Origin: Myxococcaceae bacterium
Lineage (GTDB): Bacteria > Myxococcota > Myxococcia > Myxococcales > Myxococcaceae
DNA: 64,000 nucleotides
NCBI GenBank assembly: GCA_019694575.1
Contig: JAIBBR010000007.1
Coordinates: forward strand, 1 to 64,000
Direction: 5' to 3'
Shown: piece by piece, positions 1 through 8,870 of the stretch
How the letters are laid out: each line of letters starts with the position of its first letter
Numbering within the stretch: the stretch's first letter is position 1
Translations under genes and position numbers: made by a program
Notes under the pieces: generated by a model
What the model saw: the letters and a program-made list of their open reading frames with translations, nothing else
Database searches by the model: none
Told to the model about the DNA's origin: nothing

Positions 1-1224
1 CTAGCTCCACGCCACCAGAGGGTACGGCGGGCCCGGTTTGGCGAAAAGGTAGCCCTGCAACAGTTCTCCGCCCAGTGCCAAAATGGCGTCGCGCTCTTCA
101 ACCGTCTCGATGCCTTCAGAGACCACCTGCATGCCCAGCTCTTTGCACAGCGTCATCAGCGAGCCGACCAGCTTTCGCTTGATGTCTTCTTTGTGCAGGT
201 CGCGAATCAACAGCATGTCGATTTTCACCACCTCGGGTGAAAGCTGCGCGAAGTAGCTCAAGCCTGCGTAGCCTGCTCCCAAATCATCAATGGCGATGCG
301 GTAACCCAGTTTGCGCAGACGGCTGGCACACAATGAAACACCGGCCGCGTCGTCGAGCGCTTCACGCTCTGTAATTTCGAGGACGATTTGTTGGGTGAAA
401 GGTGCCAGCGGTGAATCGGGCGCATAGAGCGTTTCGTCCATCAGGTCACGCGGGTGCAGGTTGATGAAAATATCGATAGGCAGTGGGTGCTCGGTGAGCA
501 TCTTGCCGATAGCGCGGCGAATGGCGCGGCCCACGTCGGGTATGCGGCCCAACCGCTCTGCCGCCGAAAGCAACGCACCGGGGTGCGGCAGCGTCGGTTC
601 TTGGGTGCGCACCAGGCATTCGTACGCCACCACTTTTTTTCGTTTCCAATCGACAATGGGCTGCGTCGCCATCCACAAGGTGTCGATGCCGTTGGTGAGC
701 CGCGCCTCCAACGCGCCACGGTCGCCCACCAGCTTGTCGGCTGAGCCGAGCAGGTTCGCGGCTTCGCGCTTGAGCCGCGCCAACCGGCGAAATTTGGCCG
801 CCCGGTCAACGGCTTCGAGCAAGTCGGCCCGGTCGACAGGCTTGAGCAGGTAACGCAGCGCTCCGTACTCGACCGCTTGCACCGCTGAATCGACGGTGGG
901 GTTGGCGGTAACCAGCAACACCGGCACGTCGAGGTCGCGCTCGCGCACCGCCCGCAACAGTTGCACACCGTTCATGCGGGGCATGGCGATGTCAGTGAGA
1001 ATCACCTCGAAGCGCTCTTTTTCGAGGGCGCGGCAGGCGTCGTCGCCGTCAGAGGCTTCGGTCACTTGGTAACCGGCAGCGACCAGCATGCGCGCATAGG
1101 CGTGGCGCAAGGCGGCGTGGTCATCGACGACCAGAATGTGCCCCTTGGTCGTTTCGCCACGGGTGTCGCCTGCCTGCAGCAGCACCGCGTCGCCCTGGGG
1201 GCGGCTGGCTTTGGAGCCCGACAT
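1..1224 (-). CDS. REC-EAL response regulator, probable c-di-GMP phosphodiesterase
   Basis: Two-domain response regulator of 407 residues. A receiver lies at about residues 28-145, with the acidic pair in ILVVDDH, the phospho-acceptor Asp in TDIAMPRMNG and the conserved Lys in LLKPV. An EAL domain follows from about residue 180; this family hydrolyses cyclic di-GMP to pGpG. The catalytic set looks complete (YECLVR, FINLHP, LEITERE, IDDLGAGYAGL, VKIDML, SEGIE, QGYLFAKP), so I infer an active enzyme. The ATG at 1224 is preferred because AAGGGGGAAC precedes it; an in-frame start ten codons upstream has no such site. It lies 93 bp downstream of the PAS kinase gene on the same strand and is probably its output or a co-regulated partner. 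Confidence 0.93.
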   Translation of the reverse strand: MSGSKASRPQGDAVLLQAGDTRGETTKGHILVVDDHAALRHAYARMLVAAGYQVTEASDGDDACRALEKERFEVILTDIAMPRMNGVQLLRAVRERDLDVPVLLVTANPTVDSAVQAVEYGALRYLLKPVDRADLLEAVDRAAKFRRLARLKREAANLLGSADKLVGDRGALEARLTNGIDTLWMATQPIVDWKRKKVVAYECLVRTQEPTLPHPGALLSAAERLGRIPDVGRAIRRAIGKMLTEHPLPIDIFINLHPRDLMDETLYAPDSPLAPFTQQIVLEITEREALDDAAGVSLCASRLRKLGYRIAIDDLGAGYAGLSYFAQLSPEVVKIDMLLIRDLHKEDIKRKLVGSLMTLCKELGMQVVSEGIETVEERDAILALGGELLQGYLFAKPGPPYPLVAWS

Positions 1225-1317
1225 GTTCCCCCTTCGAGACGACGGCCCTTTCAATGCGCCGCTGATCAGCTGTTGAGTCTACTCGAGGTCAGCTTTCAAT
1301 GGTCTTTAAGAAGCGTG

Positions 1318-4020
1318 TCAAGCTGACGGAGCCGACGGTGGGGGGGCTGGCGCACCCTGTAGCGGTCGCGGTGCTCGCTTGACCGGCTGAGATTCTGCTG
1401 CAAGCTGCGAAAGGGTGGCTGCCGCCTCGGCCAGCACTTCAGGTTGTCGGGGCTCTTCTTCGCCATGCGCGGCGGCGAGCACGGTGTGCAAATGCCCTGA
1501 GCTGGGCAGCCAAAAGGTAACTGTGGTGCCCAGGCCCTCTTCGCTGGCAATCACGAGCTCGCCGCCGTGGTTTTGCACGATGCCTTGCGTGACCGACAAA
1601 CCCAGCCCGGTGCCTTGGCCTTCAGCCTTGGTGGTGAAGAACGGGTCGCATACCAGGTGCAGATTTTGGCGGGGAATGCCGGTTCCCCGGTCTTGAAAGT
1701 GAATGCCCACCCGCTGCTCGTTGCGGGTGTTCCACACCGTCACTTGGCTGCCGGTGGGCGAAGCATGAATGGCGTTGAGCAGCACGTTCATGGTGGCTTG
1801 TGCCAGCTGCGAGGCATTGCCCATGACCATCGCGTCTCCCGCGGGTATGCGCAGGTCGACATCGACCCGTTTTTCACGCAGCAGGGGCGCAATCAGCGGC
1901 AGGCACGAAGCGACTGACATGCGGGCGTCGAGCAGCGTGGCGCCCACCGGTTGGTGCCGCGCATAACCGAGCAGCGAATTGACGGTGGTGCTCATGCGCG
2001 ACAGCGCGTTCTCAATCACGTCGAGGTAATAAGCCTGGCGTTCTTCAGAGAGCTGCCCGTTCTTGAGCGCGCTCACGCAGGCCGCAATGCCGGTGAGCGG
2101 GTTGTTGATTTCGTGGGCCACGCCGGCGGCAAGCATGCCAATCGAAGCCAGCTTTTCGGTCTGCAGCACTTTGAGTTGCTCTTCGACGATGCGGCGGTTG
2201 GCCTCTTCGAGCAGCACGTTGGCCGCGCGCAAGTCGTCGGCGCGCTGGCGTTCTCGGTCGCGTGCTTTGGCGGTGTCTGCCAACGAGCGAGCGAGCGCTT
2301 CTTGCTGCATTTTACGCTCGGTGACGTCTCTCACCACGCCCACCCACTGCAGGTGATCGTTCACCTGCATCGGTTTCATCGCATATTCAATGTCGCGGCG
2401 CACACCGTCTTTTCGCAGCAGCACCGTCTGGTTGATTTCAGAGGGAGGCGAGCGCCCCTCGACGCGTGCCTGGAGCTGGCGGCTTAAGAGCGCATGCTCT
2501 TCGGGAGCGACCAGGTTCAGAAATGACGGCAACGCCAAGAGTTCTTCCACGGTGTAGCCGCTGATTTGGGCCAACGCTTCATTGACGTAAATGAAATGCT
2601 CGTTATCGGTAATGCCCACGCCGTGGCCCATGTCGCTTTGGCCGAGCACCAGGTTCTCGTAGAGCGTGGTCTGCTGGTGAAGTGCTTGCTCAATGCGTTT
2701 GCGCTCGCTGATGTCGCGGTTCACGCTCACCGCGCCGATGAATTCGCCTTTGTCGTCGCGCAACGCGATGGCCGCGGTTTCGATGTACACGGCGGTGCCG
2801 TCTTTTCGGCGTTGAATCACTTCGCAGTTGAAGAGCCGGCCTGTTTCGCGCAGGTCGAACAGGTCGCTGTTCAACGTATTGTTGAGAAATTCGGTCGCGA
2901 GCAAGTCTGACACCGAGCGGCCCATGGCTTCACTTTGGGTCCACCCGTAAATGGCCTCGGCGGCGTGGTTCCAATAGTTGATGACCAGGTCGGGGTCAGT
3001 GGCCACCACCGCGTCAGAGACGTTGGCCATGAGGCGGGCTTGAAACGCCAACTGCCGCTGGGTCTCTTCTTGGGTGCTGATGTCGCGCGAAATGCTCGAC
3101 ATGGCGATGATTTTGCCCTGCGAATCACTCACCGGTGAAAGGGTGAGAGAAATGGTGATTTCACGGCCGTCTTTATGAACCCGGGTGAGCTGCGCGCGCT
3201 GCACCCGGCCAGTGTTCCGTGCGCTCTCGAGCAGACGGGTGAAGTCTTCACTCGCCCCCGCAGGGCTCAGAAATGAAATCGGCTTACCCAGTGCGTCTGA
3301 ACGGCGGTAGCCGTAAATCGCTTCGGCGGCGGGGTTCCAACTTTCGACGGCGCCTTCGAGCGACAACCCGATGATGGCGTCGCCCGACGTCTCGACGATT
3401 TGCGCCAGGTAGCTGCGGGTGTGCTCTTCAATCAGCGCGGCTTCGGTCTTCACCGCTGCCGCCGAGCGGCGCTGCAATTCGTGAGAAAGCAAGAGCCCAA
3501 AAGTGCCGGCGACGAAGAACAACACCAGCCGCGCCAAAATATCGAGCACGCGACCTTGCACCTGCCCCATCAACGCCAGCACGCTCAAGTACCCCAGGCT
3601 GTGAAAAAACACGCTGTACACCGTGTGCTTCAACTTGAAGCGCACCGAGTGTGAGAGCACCGCGGCGTACATCACCACATAGAAGGGTGAGTGAATGCCT
3701 CCCGCTGCGTAAACCCACACCAGGCTCAACCCAGCCTGCCAAGTCACCGTGAAAAAGGCGCCCTTCGCCGTGCTTTGGCGACGCAGTGGCTTGAAGAGGC
3801 TCATGTATGCGCAGTAGAACGCGCCGATTCCGTACAGGGTGTAAATGAGCCACGGCTTGGCGTCGGGTCGCTCGAGCACCCAGGGCCCACCCGCCGCGAA
3901 AGCAACCATGATGCCCCAGCGCAAAACCCCCAACTGCCGCTCGGCCAGGGCGACCTTCGCGCTGCGCGCGGTGACGATGCGCTGGTAAACACCACGCAAA
4001 ATGTCGTTGAAGGTCTTCAA
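1318..4020 (-). CDS. Membrane-bound PAS-domain sensor histidine kinase
   Basis: Sensor kinase of 900 residues. The N-terminus has about six hydrophobic helices (residues 34-180), giving a membrane-embedded sensor without a large periplasmic loop. Three PAS domains follow (about 203-320, 325-440, 450-570), then a coiled coil, a HisKA domain with the phospho-His in GVAHEINNPL (H636) and an HATPase with GTGIP, DPFFTTKAEGQGTGLGL and a C-terminal Ala/Pro-rich tail. The start is a TTG whose TTGA overlaps the stop of the NtrC-type regulator gene, so translation is coupled. The pair is a classic NtrB/NtrC-like arrangement. The kinase core closely resembles that of the REC-kinase at 10519-11694 (EKLAS.G.LAAGVAHEINNPL), suggesting paralogy. 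Confidence 0.93.
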   Translation of the reverse strand: MKTFNDILRGVYQRIVTARSAKVALAERQLGVLRWGIMVAFAAGGPWVLERPDAKPWLIYTLYGIGAFYCAYMSLFKPLRRQSTAKGAFFTVTWQAGLSLVWVYAAGGIHSPFYVVMYAAVLSHSVRFKLKHTVYSVFFHSLGYLSVLALMGQVQGRVLDILARLVLFFVAGTFGLLLSHELQRRSAAAVKTEAALIEEHTRSYLAQIVETSGDAIIGLSLEGAVESWNPAAEAIYGYRRSDALGKPISFLSPAGASEDFTRLLESARNTGRVQRAQLTRVHKDGREITISLTLSPVSDSQGKIIAMSSISRDISTQEETQRQLAFQARLMANVSDAVVATDPDLVINYWNHAAEAIYGWTQSEAMGRSVSDLLATEFLNNTLNSDLFDLRETGRLFNCEVIQRRKDGTAVYIETAAIALRDDKGEFIGAVSVNRDISERKRIEQALHQQTTLYENLVLGQSDMGHGVGITDNEHFIYVNEALAQISGYTVEELLALPSFLNLVAPEEHALLSRQLQARVEGRSPPSEINQTVLLRKDGVRRDIEYAMKPMQVNDHLQWVGVVRDVTERKMQQEALARSLADTAKARDRERQRADDLRAANVLLEEANRRIVEEQLKVLQTEKLASIGMLAAGVAHEINNPLTGIAACVSALKNGQLSEERQAYYLDVIENALSRMSTTVNSLLGYARHQPVGATLLDARMSVASCLPLIAPLLREKRVDVDLRIPAGDAMVMGNASQLAQATMNVLLNAIHASPTGSQVTVWNTRNEQRVGIHFQDRGTGIPRQNLHLVCDPFFTTKAEGQGTGLGLSVTQGIVQNHGGELVIASEEGLGTTVTFWLPSSGHLHTVLAAAHGEEEPRQPEVLAEAAATLSQLAAESQPVKRAPRPLQGAPAPPPSAPSA

Positions 4021-5516
4021 GAAGTTTTCTCAGTCGACCCGTCAGGCGCGAGCTTGGCTTCGCCGTCGGAGCCCGCCAGCGAAGGGTGCATCAGACCCAC
4101 TCCGCTGTCTTCGCTCGACGCGTCTTCTAAGCCGTGCCGCTTGAGCTTTTCCCACAGGTTTTTGCGCGAAATGCCGAGCATTGCCGCGGTTTGGCTCTTG
4201 CTGCCTCCACCGGCCTGCAGCGCTCGCCGCAAATATTCGCGCTCGAATTCGCGCATGGCATTGGGCAAGGGGCGAATACCGCTCGGCGCCGGCTCGGAAG
4301 AGACTTCATTGCCCGCGATGTCGCTCGGTAAATGAATCAAGTCGATGTCGCCCACGCCGCCGGCCATGGCGATGGCGTGGCGAATGGCGTGCTCCAGCTC
4401 GCGCACATTGCCGGGAAAAGAATATTCGGCCAACGCCGCCATCGCGCGCGACGAAATGCCCACCGGTTCTGGGCCTGGCGAAAAACGGCGCAAGAAGTGT
4501 TGCAGCAAAATGGCCAGGTCGCCGCGGCGCTCGCGCAGGGGAGGTATTTCAAATTCTAAAATTTTCAGACGGTAGTACAGGTCGCCACGAAACAACCCGC
4601 GCGCCACCAGGTCTTTCAAGTTGCGGTGGGTGGCCGAAAGCACCCGCACGTCGACGTGCACGCTCTGGTTGGTGCCCAGGGGCTCAAACGACTTTTCTTG
4701 CAGCACGCGCAAGAGCTTGGCCTGCGCCGAGAGTGGAATTTCGGCCACCTCGTCGAGCAGCAGGGTGCCGCCGTCGGCCGCCTTGAACCGGCCGTCGCGT
4801 TTTTTCACCGCGCCGGTGAAAGCGCCGCGCTCGTGGCCAAAGAGCTCGGCGTCGAGCAGTGTTTCGGGAAAAGCGGCGCAATTTACCGCCACGAAGGGCT
4901 TGTCGCGGCGCGCGCTGTGACGGTGCAGGGCGCCGGCCACCAACTCTTTGCCAGTGCCGCTTTCACCGGTAATCAAAATGGGCGCATCGCTGGCGCCCAA
5001 TTTTTCGATGTTCTCGAACATTTTGAGCATGGCGGGTGAACGCCCCACCAACGCCGCTTCGTCAGTCGTCTCGTCGATGATGCGCCGTGCTTCACCCAGC
5101 TCGCGCTTTAAGGCCCGCTCGCGGCTGATGCGCTCGATGCGCAAGAGCAGCTCCTGCACGTTGAAAGGTTTAATCAGATAGTCGGTGGCGCCGTCTTTCA
5201 ACGCCGCGACCGCGTCAGGCACCGCGGCGTAAGCTGTCATCAATATGACGTCGGTCGACGGGGCTTGTTCGCGCACGCGGCGCAACACCGCCAAGCCGTC
5301 GTGAAAAGGCAAACGCACGTCGCACACCACCAAGTCGAAGATTTCTGACCCAATTGCCTCCATGGCGCCTGCCCCGTCAGAGACAATGGTGACCCGGTAG
5401 CCCGCCCCACGCAGGGCGTCTCCCACGCTGACGCGAATCGACGGCTCGTCGTCAACCAGCAAAACGTTGAGCGCGGTGGTGAGAGACTCGAAGGGAATCA
5501 TGGCGTTGAGAGGCAT
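4017..5516 (-). CDS. Sigma-54-dependent NtrC-family response regulator
   Basis: Transcription activator of 499 residues. An N-terminal receiver has LLVDDEPS, the phospho-acceptor Asp in VVCDVRLPFHDG and the Lys in LIKPF. A central AAA+ domain contains Walker A GESGTGKE, the sigma-54-contacting loop GAFTGA and Walker B GGTLLLDEVAE. A C-terminal Fis-type helix-turn-helix reads KSQTAAMLGISRKNLWEKL. Family knowledge: phosphorylation drives oligomerisation and ATP-dependent opening of sigma-54 promoters. The ATG at 5516 is preferred over one 60 bp upstream because GGAAACGTC precedes it and the extra residues are not part of the fold. It is the first gene of a three-gene minus-strand unit with the PAS kinase and the REC-EAL protein. 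Confidence 0.95.
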   Translation of the reverse strand: MPLNAMIPFESLTTALNVLLVDDEPSIRVSVGDALRGAGYRVTIVSDGAGAMEAIGSEIFDLVVCDVRLPFHDGLAVLRRVREQAPSTDVILMTAYAAVPDAVAALKDGATDYLIKPFNVQELLLRIERISRERALKRELGEARRIIDETTDEAALVGRSPAMLKMFENIEKLGASDAPILITGESGTGKELVAGALHRHSARRDKPFVAVNCAAFPETLLDAELFGHERGAFTGAVKKRDGRFKAADGGTLLLDEVAEIPLSAQAKLLRVLQEKSFEPLGTNQSVHVDVRVLSATHRNLKDLVARGLFRGDLYYRLKILEFEIPPLRERRGDLAILLQHFLRRFSPGPEPVGISSRAMAALAEYSFPGNVRELEHAIRHAIAMAGGVGDIDLIHLPSDIAGNEVSSEPAPSGIRPLPNAMREFEREYLRRALQAGGGSKSQTAAMLGISRKNLWEKLKRHGLEDASSEDSGVGLMHPSLAGSDGEAKLAPDGSTEKTS

Positions 5517-5956
5517 GACGTTTCCAAAAAAAAAGTGGGTGGTGGCAACCTGCGCGCAAGCGCGGCCAAACTTCAAACCAAAAAAACAAGACCCAGTCCG
5601 TCAGGCAAGGCGTGGGCCAAGGGTGCTGCGCTTGATGTTTCTCTCGCCAACCGCGGCCAGGGTTACCAAACGGTGACGCCGTAACGCAAACCGACAGGTC
5701 TGCCTGGGGCGAATAGTCACCTAACGGTAGCGCTCGAAGTACGCCAGGTTTCCAAACGGTGCGCCCTTATTCACTTCGCTGCAGGTCAAGACATTGGTTG
5801 CAGACAAAAAAATGAAACTTCACGGTAACGCCTCGAGTGAAGCGGCTCGTTCGTTTTTTCTGCCGCCGACGAAACCACAACGACGGCGAAAGAATTGCAA
5901 CACACCGGTCGAGGGCGGCGTGCGGGGGCAAGCATGCCGTTGCAAAGGGGTCACTG
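5517..5956. other. Divergent intergenic region, 440 bp
   Basis: No convincing gene. It separates the minus-strand NtrC-type operon from the plus-strand CBS/receiver/STAS/phosphatase run, so it should hold at least two divergent promoters. Open frames reading through it on either strand lack a ribosome site and are basic and low-complexity. I see no clear -24/-12 element, terminator or long palindrome. The unusual A-run at about 5526-5534 lies just upstream of the chosen regulator start. Confidence 0.6.
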
Positions 5957-6502
5957 GTGAGCTTGCGAACGATGGAAGCACGTATCAGCGCTCGATTTCC
6001 GGCTCTGCATTTGTGGCAGAAAGCTTTTGACCAACGCATCGCGAGTGACTTGGTTCAGCGCTCGCCGACGGTGGTGTCGCCGTCGATGCGGGTGCAAGAG
6101 GCCGAGCAGCTTTGTTACGAGCTGGGTATTCAGCACTTGGCGGTGGTGAAGAACCTGCGTCAGCCGCTGGGAGTGCTGTGTTTGTGCGACTTGTGGCGCA
6201 TGCCGGCTGAAGCATTGGTTTCAGAATGCATGAGCAGCCCGCCCGAAACGGTGAGCAGCCAAACTCCGATTGACGCGCTGGCTGAAATCGTGCGCGCTCA
6301 ACACTTGGGTTGCCTGTTGGTGTTGGAGGCCGGGCGAGTGGTGGGGGTGGTGACCCGCGGTGACTTGAGACGGGCGGGTATTTTGGCCGCGGTCGACTGT
6401 TTCCGGTGCGCGGCGTGTCACACGTACCACCACGTGCGGCAAGACCCTCTTACCGGTGCGCGCTTGTGCGTTCTGTGCCTTGAGACCTGGAAACCAGTGT
6501 GA
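5957..6502 (+). CDS. CBS-domain protein with C-terminal Cys4 zinc-ribbon-like tail
   Basis: Protein of 181 residues with two CBS motifs. The first (about residues 35-85) includes TVVSPSMRVQEAEQLC and GIQHLAVVKN; the second (about 92-145) includes TPIDALAEIV, GCLLVLEAGRVVGVVTRGDL. CBS pairs bind adenosine nucleotides in many families. The last 35 residues carry CFRCAAC and CVLC, a Cys-rich metal-binding-like motif I do not recognise as a standard fusion. The GTG at 5957 is preferred because AAAGGGG lies six bases upstream; an ATG five codons later (5972) is an alternative. It begins a plus-strand run with a receiver, STAS and PP2C gene, suggesting an input role in that pathway (inference). Confidence 0.82.
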   Translation: MSLRTMEARISARFPALHLWQKAFDQRIASDLVQRSPTVVSPSMRVQEAEQLCYELGIQHLAVVKNLRQPLGVLCLCDLWRMPAEALVSECMSSPPETVSSQTPIDALAEIVRAQHLGCLLVLEAGRVVGVVTRGDLRRAGILAAVDCFRCAACHTYHHVRQDPLTGARLCVLCLETWKPV

Positions 6503-6527
6503 ACCACCCAGACGGGAGAAACCTAAA

Positions 6528-6983
6528 GTGCATCACAAGACGGGCAAGCGCATTGGCCCTCGCGGCTTTTACGAAACCTTTCTGCAGCTGAGCTCGCCCA
6601 AGGTGTTGGTGGTCGACCCGAATGATTATTCTCGCGAGCCGCTCGCTGCCTCGCTGCGGCGCCAGGGCTACCAAGTCACCGAAATGGCCGACAAGAACGA
6701 GCTCTTGACGTACTTCGGCCAACCCATTGATACCCTGCAGCTCGATGAGCTGCCCGAGCTGATTATCGCCGACCTCGACATTTTCGGCGGGACAGCGCAC
6801 CTCAACATGGTTACCTATTTGCGCAAGGCAGAGCGCACCACGCCGGTGATTCTTTTGGCCTCTGAATTCGACTTGGACGGCGCGCTCGAAGCGAGCCAAA
6901 TGGGAGCTGTTTACCTGTTCAAAAAGACGTCGACGGTCGAAGGGCTTTTATCGGCGGCCATGACGCTGGTTCCTCCGAGGTGA
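6528..6983 (+). CDS. Stand-alone receiver-like protein, partly degenerate
   Basis: Protein of 151 residues that folds, by motif order, as a single receiver after a 25-residue basic lead. The putative phospho-acceptor Asp is kept in LIIADLDIFGG and a Lys in YLFKKTS. However, the usual acidic pair reads VVDPND (second acid replaced by Pro) and the Thr/Ser switch residue reads Ala in VILLASEF. It may still be phosphorylated poorly or act as a structural partner. GTG at 6528 is chosen because GGGAGAA lies seven bases upstream; a GTG further upstream would overlap the CBS gene. It sits 25 bp after the CBS gene, in the same likely operon. Confidence 0.8.
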   Translation: MHHKTGKRIGPRGFYETFLQLSSPKVLVVDPNDYSREPLAASLRRQGYQVTEMADKNELLTYFGQPIDTLQLDELPELIIADLDIFGGTAHLNMVTYLRKAERTTPVILLASEFDLDGALEASQMGAVYLFKKTSTVEGLLSAAMTLVPPR

Positions 6984-7068
6984 TAAGGTGGCCACCTAAG
7001 ACTCGCCTTACGGCTCTTGCAACAACCCAGAGCGCGTGCGGTCGGCAGGGCGAAAGGGGTTGAGCGCG

Positions 7069-7632
7069 ATGGAGCAACCCGCTGGTCAGATTTGGGTAGG
7101 CACCTTGGAGCAAACGGTCTGCGTGCGGGTGCAAGGCCGGGCCACTCACCTGCATGGTCAGCCTCTTCGCGACGTAGCCCGTGAAATGTTGAGCCGTGGG
7201 TTTCGCCGCGTCGAGCTCGATTTGGGCAAGTGCACGTATATGGACAGCACGTTTTTGGGTGTGCTGGTGGGCATCAGCATGCGGCTTGAGAAAATGGGAG
7301 CCGACAAGGTCGCCATTTTTCGTATCAGCCCACGCAACCTCGAGCTCTTCAAAACGTTGGGCGTTGACCGCTTCTTCCAGATGGACAGCCCGGGCGCGAT
7401 GGCCCACGCCGACGACCTGAACGACGCACGCGCGTTGGTCGAAGCCCGGCAGGCAACGCCAGCGTGGGCCACCACCATTATTGAAGCGCATCAGCTCTTG
7501 GTCGAAAGCGATGACCGCAATGAGCCGCGTTTCAAAGAGCTGCTCGCCTTTCTCAAAGAAGATTTGGCACGCAAAGAGACAGCCATGCCGGGGCCGTCGA
7601 ACGACGAAGGGGCGCGCCGGTGGAAACATTGA
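7069..7632 (+). CDS. STAS-domain protein, anti-sigma-factor-antagonist type
   Basis: Protein of 187 residues. The first 115 residues form a STAS domain: VCVRVQGRATHLHG, RRVELDLGKCTYMDSTFLG and FKTLGVDRFF. The Ser of YMDSTF is at the position phosphorylated in SpoIIAA/RsbV-type antagonists. The C-terminal 70 residues resemble a charged helical extension (ARALVEARQATPAW, RFKELLAFLKEDLA) not typical of minimal RsbV proteins. ATG at 7069 is chosen with AAAGGGG nine bases upstream. Its stop overlaps the start of the REC-PP2C phosphatase gene by 13 bp, so the two are translationally coupled; the phosphatase probably dephosphorylates this protein (inference from RsbU-RsbV systems). No anti-sigma kinase (RsbW type) is visible nearby. 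Confidence 0.88.
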   Translation: MEQPAGQIWVGTLEQTVCVRVQGRATHLHGQPLRDVAREMLSRGFRRVELDLGKCTYMDSTFLGVLVGISMRLEKMGADKVAIFRISPRNLELFKTLGVDRFFQMDSPGAMAHADDLNDARALVEARQATPAWATTIIEAHQLLVESDDRNEPRFKELLAFLKEDLARKETAMPGPSNDEGARRWKH

Positions 7633-8870
7633 TGATGCCGCGGTTGAAAGTGTTGCTCATCGAAGACACCGATGACGACGCCGAGCTGCTCAAGTTGGCT
7701 CTGCGCGACACACCCTTCGACATTGCCCGGGTCGGTCAGCTCTCTTTGGCCCTCGAGGGGTTGGCGCAAGACCGTTTTGACGTGGTGCTGCTCGACTTGT
7801 CGCTGCCCGACAGCCAGGGGTTCGCCACCTTCGAGGCGGTGCGCCGCGCCGCCGCCCGAGAAGCGATTATCGTGCTTACCGGGCTCGACGACCAAGACCT
7901 GGGCCTGAAGACGGTGCAGAGCGGCGCGCAAGACTATTTGGTGAAGGGCAAAGCGGGGCCCGAGGTGTTGGTGCGCGCCATTCGCTATGCTGTCGAGCGC
8001 ACCCGGGCCGAACAAGAAACCGCGCGTTACGCCCAAGCGCTCAAGGCGAAGAACGCCGAGCTCGAGCGAGACCTCAATTTGGCGCGCGAGATTCAGCAAG
8101 CGTTTTTGCCGCAGCGCTACCCCGTGTTTGCAGACGCCGGTTCAGGCACGCCCAGCAGCTTGCGTTTTTGCCAACGCTATTTTCCCGCGGGGGTGGTGGG
8201 TGGCGACTTCTTCGACGTGCTGCGGGTTTCGAAAGACGAAGCGGGGGTCATTATTTGCGACGTGATGGGCCATGGCGTGCGCGCCGCTTTGGTGACAGCA
8301 ATGTTGCGTGCGTTGATTGACGAGCGGGCGCCGTTTTCTCGCCACCCCGCGCAAATGTTGGAGCAGTTGAACCGCGGGCTGCGCACCATTTGGAAAGACG
8401 CTGAAGCGCCAATGTTCGTCACCGCCGCGTACCTGGTGGTCAATTCACGCACCGGGGCGATGCAGTTCGCCAACGCAGGGCACCCCAACCCGCTCTATCT
8501 GCGCTCGCGGCCCGGCGCTGACCCGCTGCTGTTGGGCGCAGGCGAAAACGGCCCGGCCCTGGGGTTGGCCGATGCGCCCGACTATTCGGTCGGGGTGGTT
8601 GAGCTCAGAAAGGGCGACCGGGTGTTGCTCTATACCGATGGTGTCTTCGAGGTCGAAGGGCCAGGCCCGGCGAGCGACCTTTTTGGTCAGCTCAGGCTGC
8701 GCGAGTCGGCCGCGAAGAGCGCTCTGCTTTCGCCCGACGCGTTTCTCGACGCGTTGATGGTCGACGTGTGCGCGTTTTCAGGCACCTCGAAGTTCGACGA
8801 CGACGCATGCCTGCTCTCGGTCGATTTTTTGGCCGACGAAAGGCCCTTGCCCGTGGTGACTGCCAAATAG
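7620..8870 (+). CDS. REC-PP2C (SpoIIE/RsbU-type) phosphatase response regulator
   Basis: Protein of 416 residues. An N-terminal receiver (about 8-125) has VLLIEDTDDD, the phospho-acceptor Asp in VVLLDLSLPDSQG and the Lys in YLVKGKAG. A short coiled coil leads to a PP2C SpoIIE-type domain from about 165: RYFPAGVVGGDFFDV, ICDVMGHGVRAAL, FANAGHPNPLYL and LLYTDGVFEV, which hold the metal-binding Asp residues. It should be a Ser/Thr phosphatase controlled by phosphorylation. The start is GTG with AAGGGG seven bases upstream, overlapping the STAS gene end. The last 184 bp are overlapped antisense by the degenerate receiver gene that ends at 8687. Confidence 0.93.
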   Translation: METLMMPRLKVLLIEDTDDDAELLKLALRDTPFDIARVGQLSLALEGLAQDRFDVVLLDLSLPDSQGFATFEAVRRAAAREAIIVLTGLDDQDLGLKTVQSGAQDYLVKGKAGPEVLVRAIRYAVERTRAEQETARYAQALKAKNAELERDLNLAREIQQAFLPQRYPVFADAGSGTPSSLRFCQRYFPAGVVGGDFFDVLRVSKDEAGVIICDVMGHGVRAALVTAMLRALIDERAPFSRHPAQMLEQLNRGLRTIWKDAEAPMFVTAAYLVVNSRTGAMQFANAGHPNPLYLRSRPGADPLLLGAGENGPALGLADAPDYSVGVVELRKGDRVLLYTDGVFEVEGPGPASDLFGQLRLRESAAKSALLSPDAFLDALMVDVCAFSGTSKFDDDACLLSVDFLADERPLPVVTAK

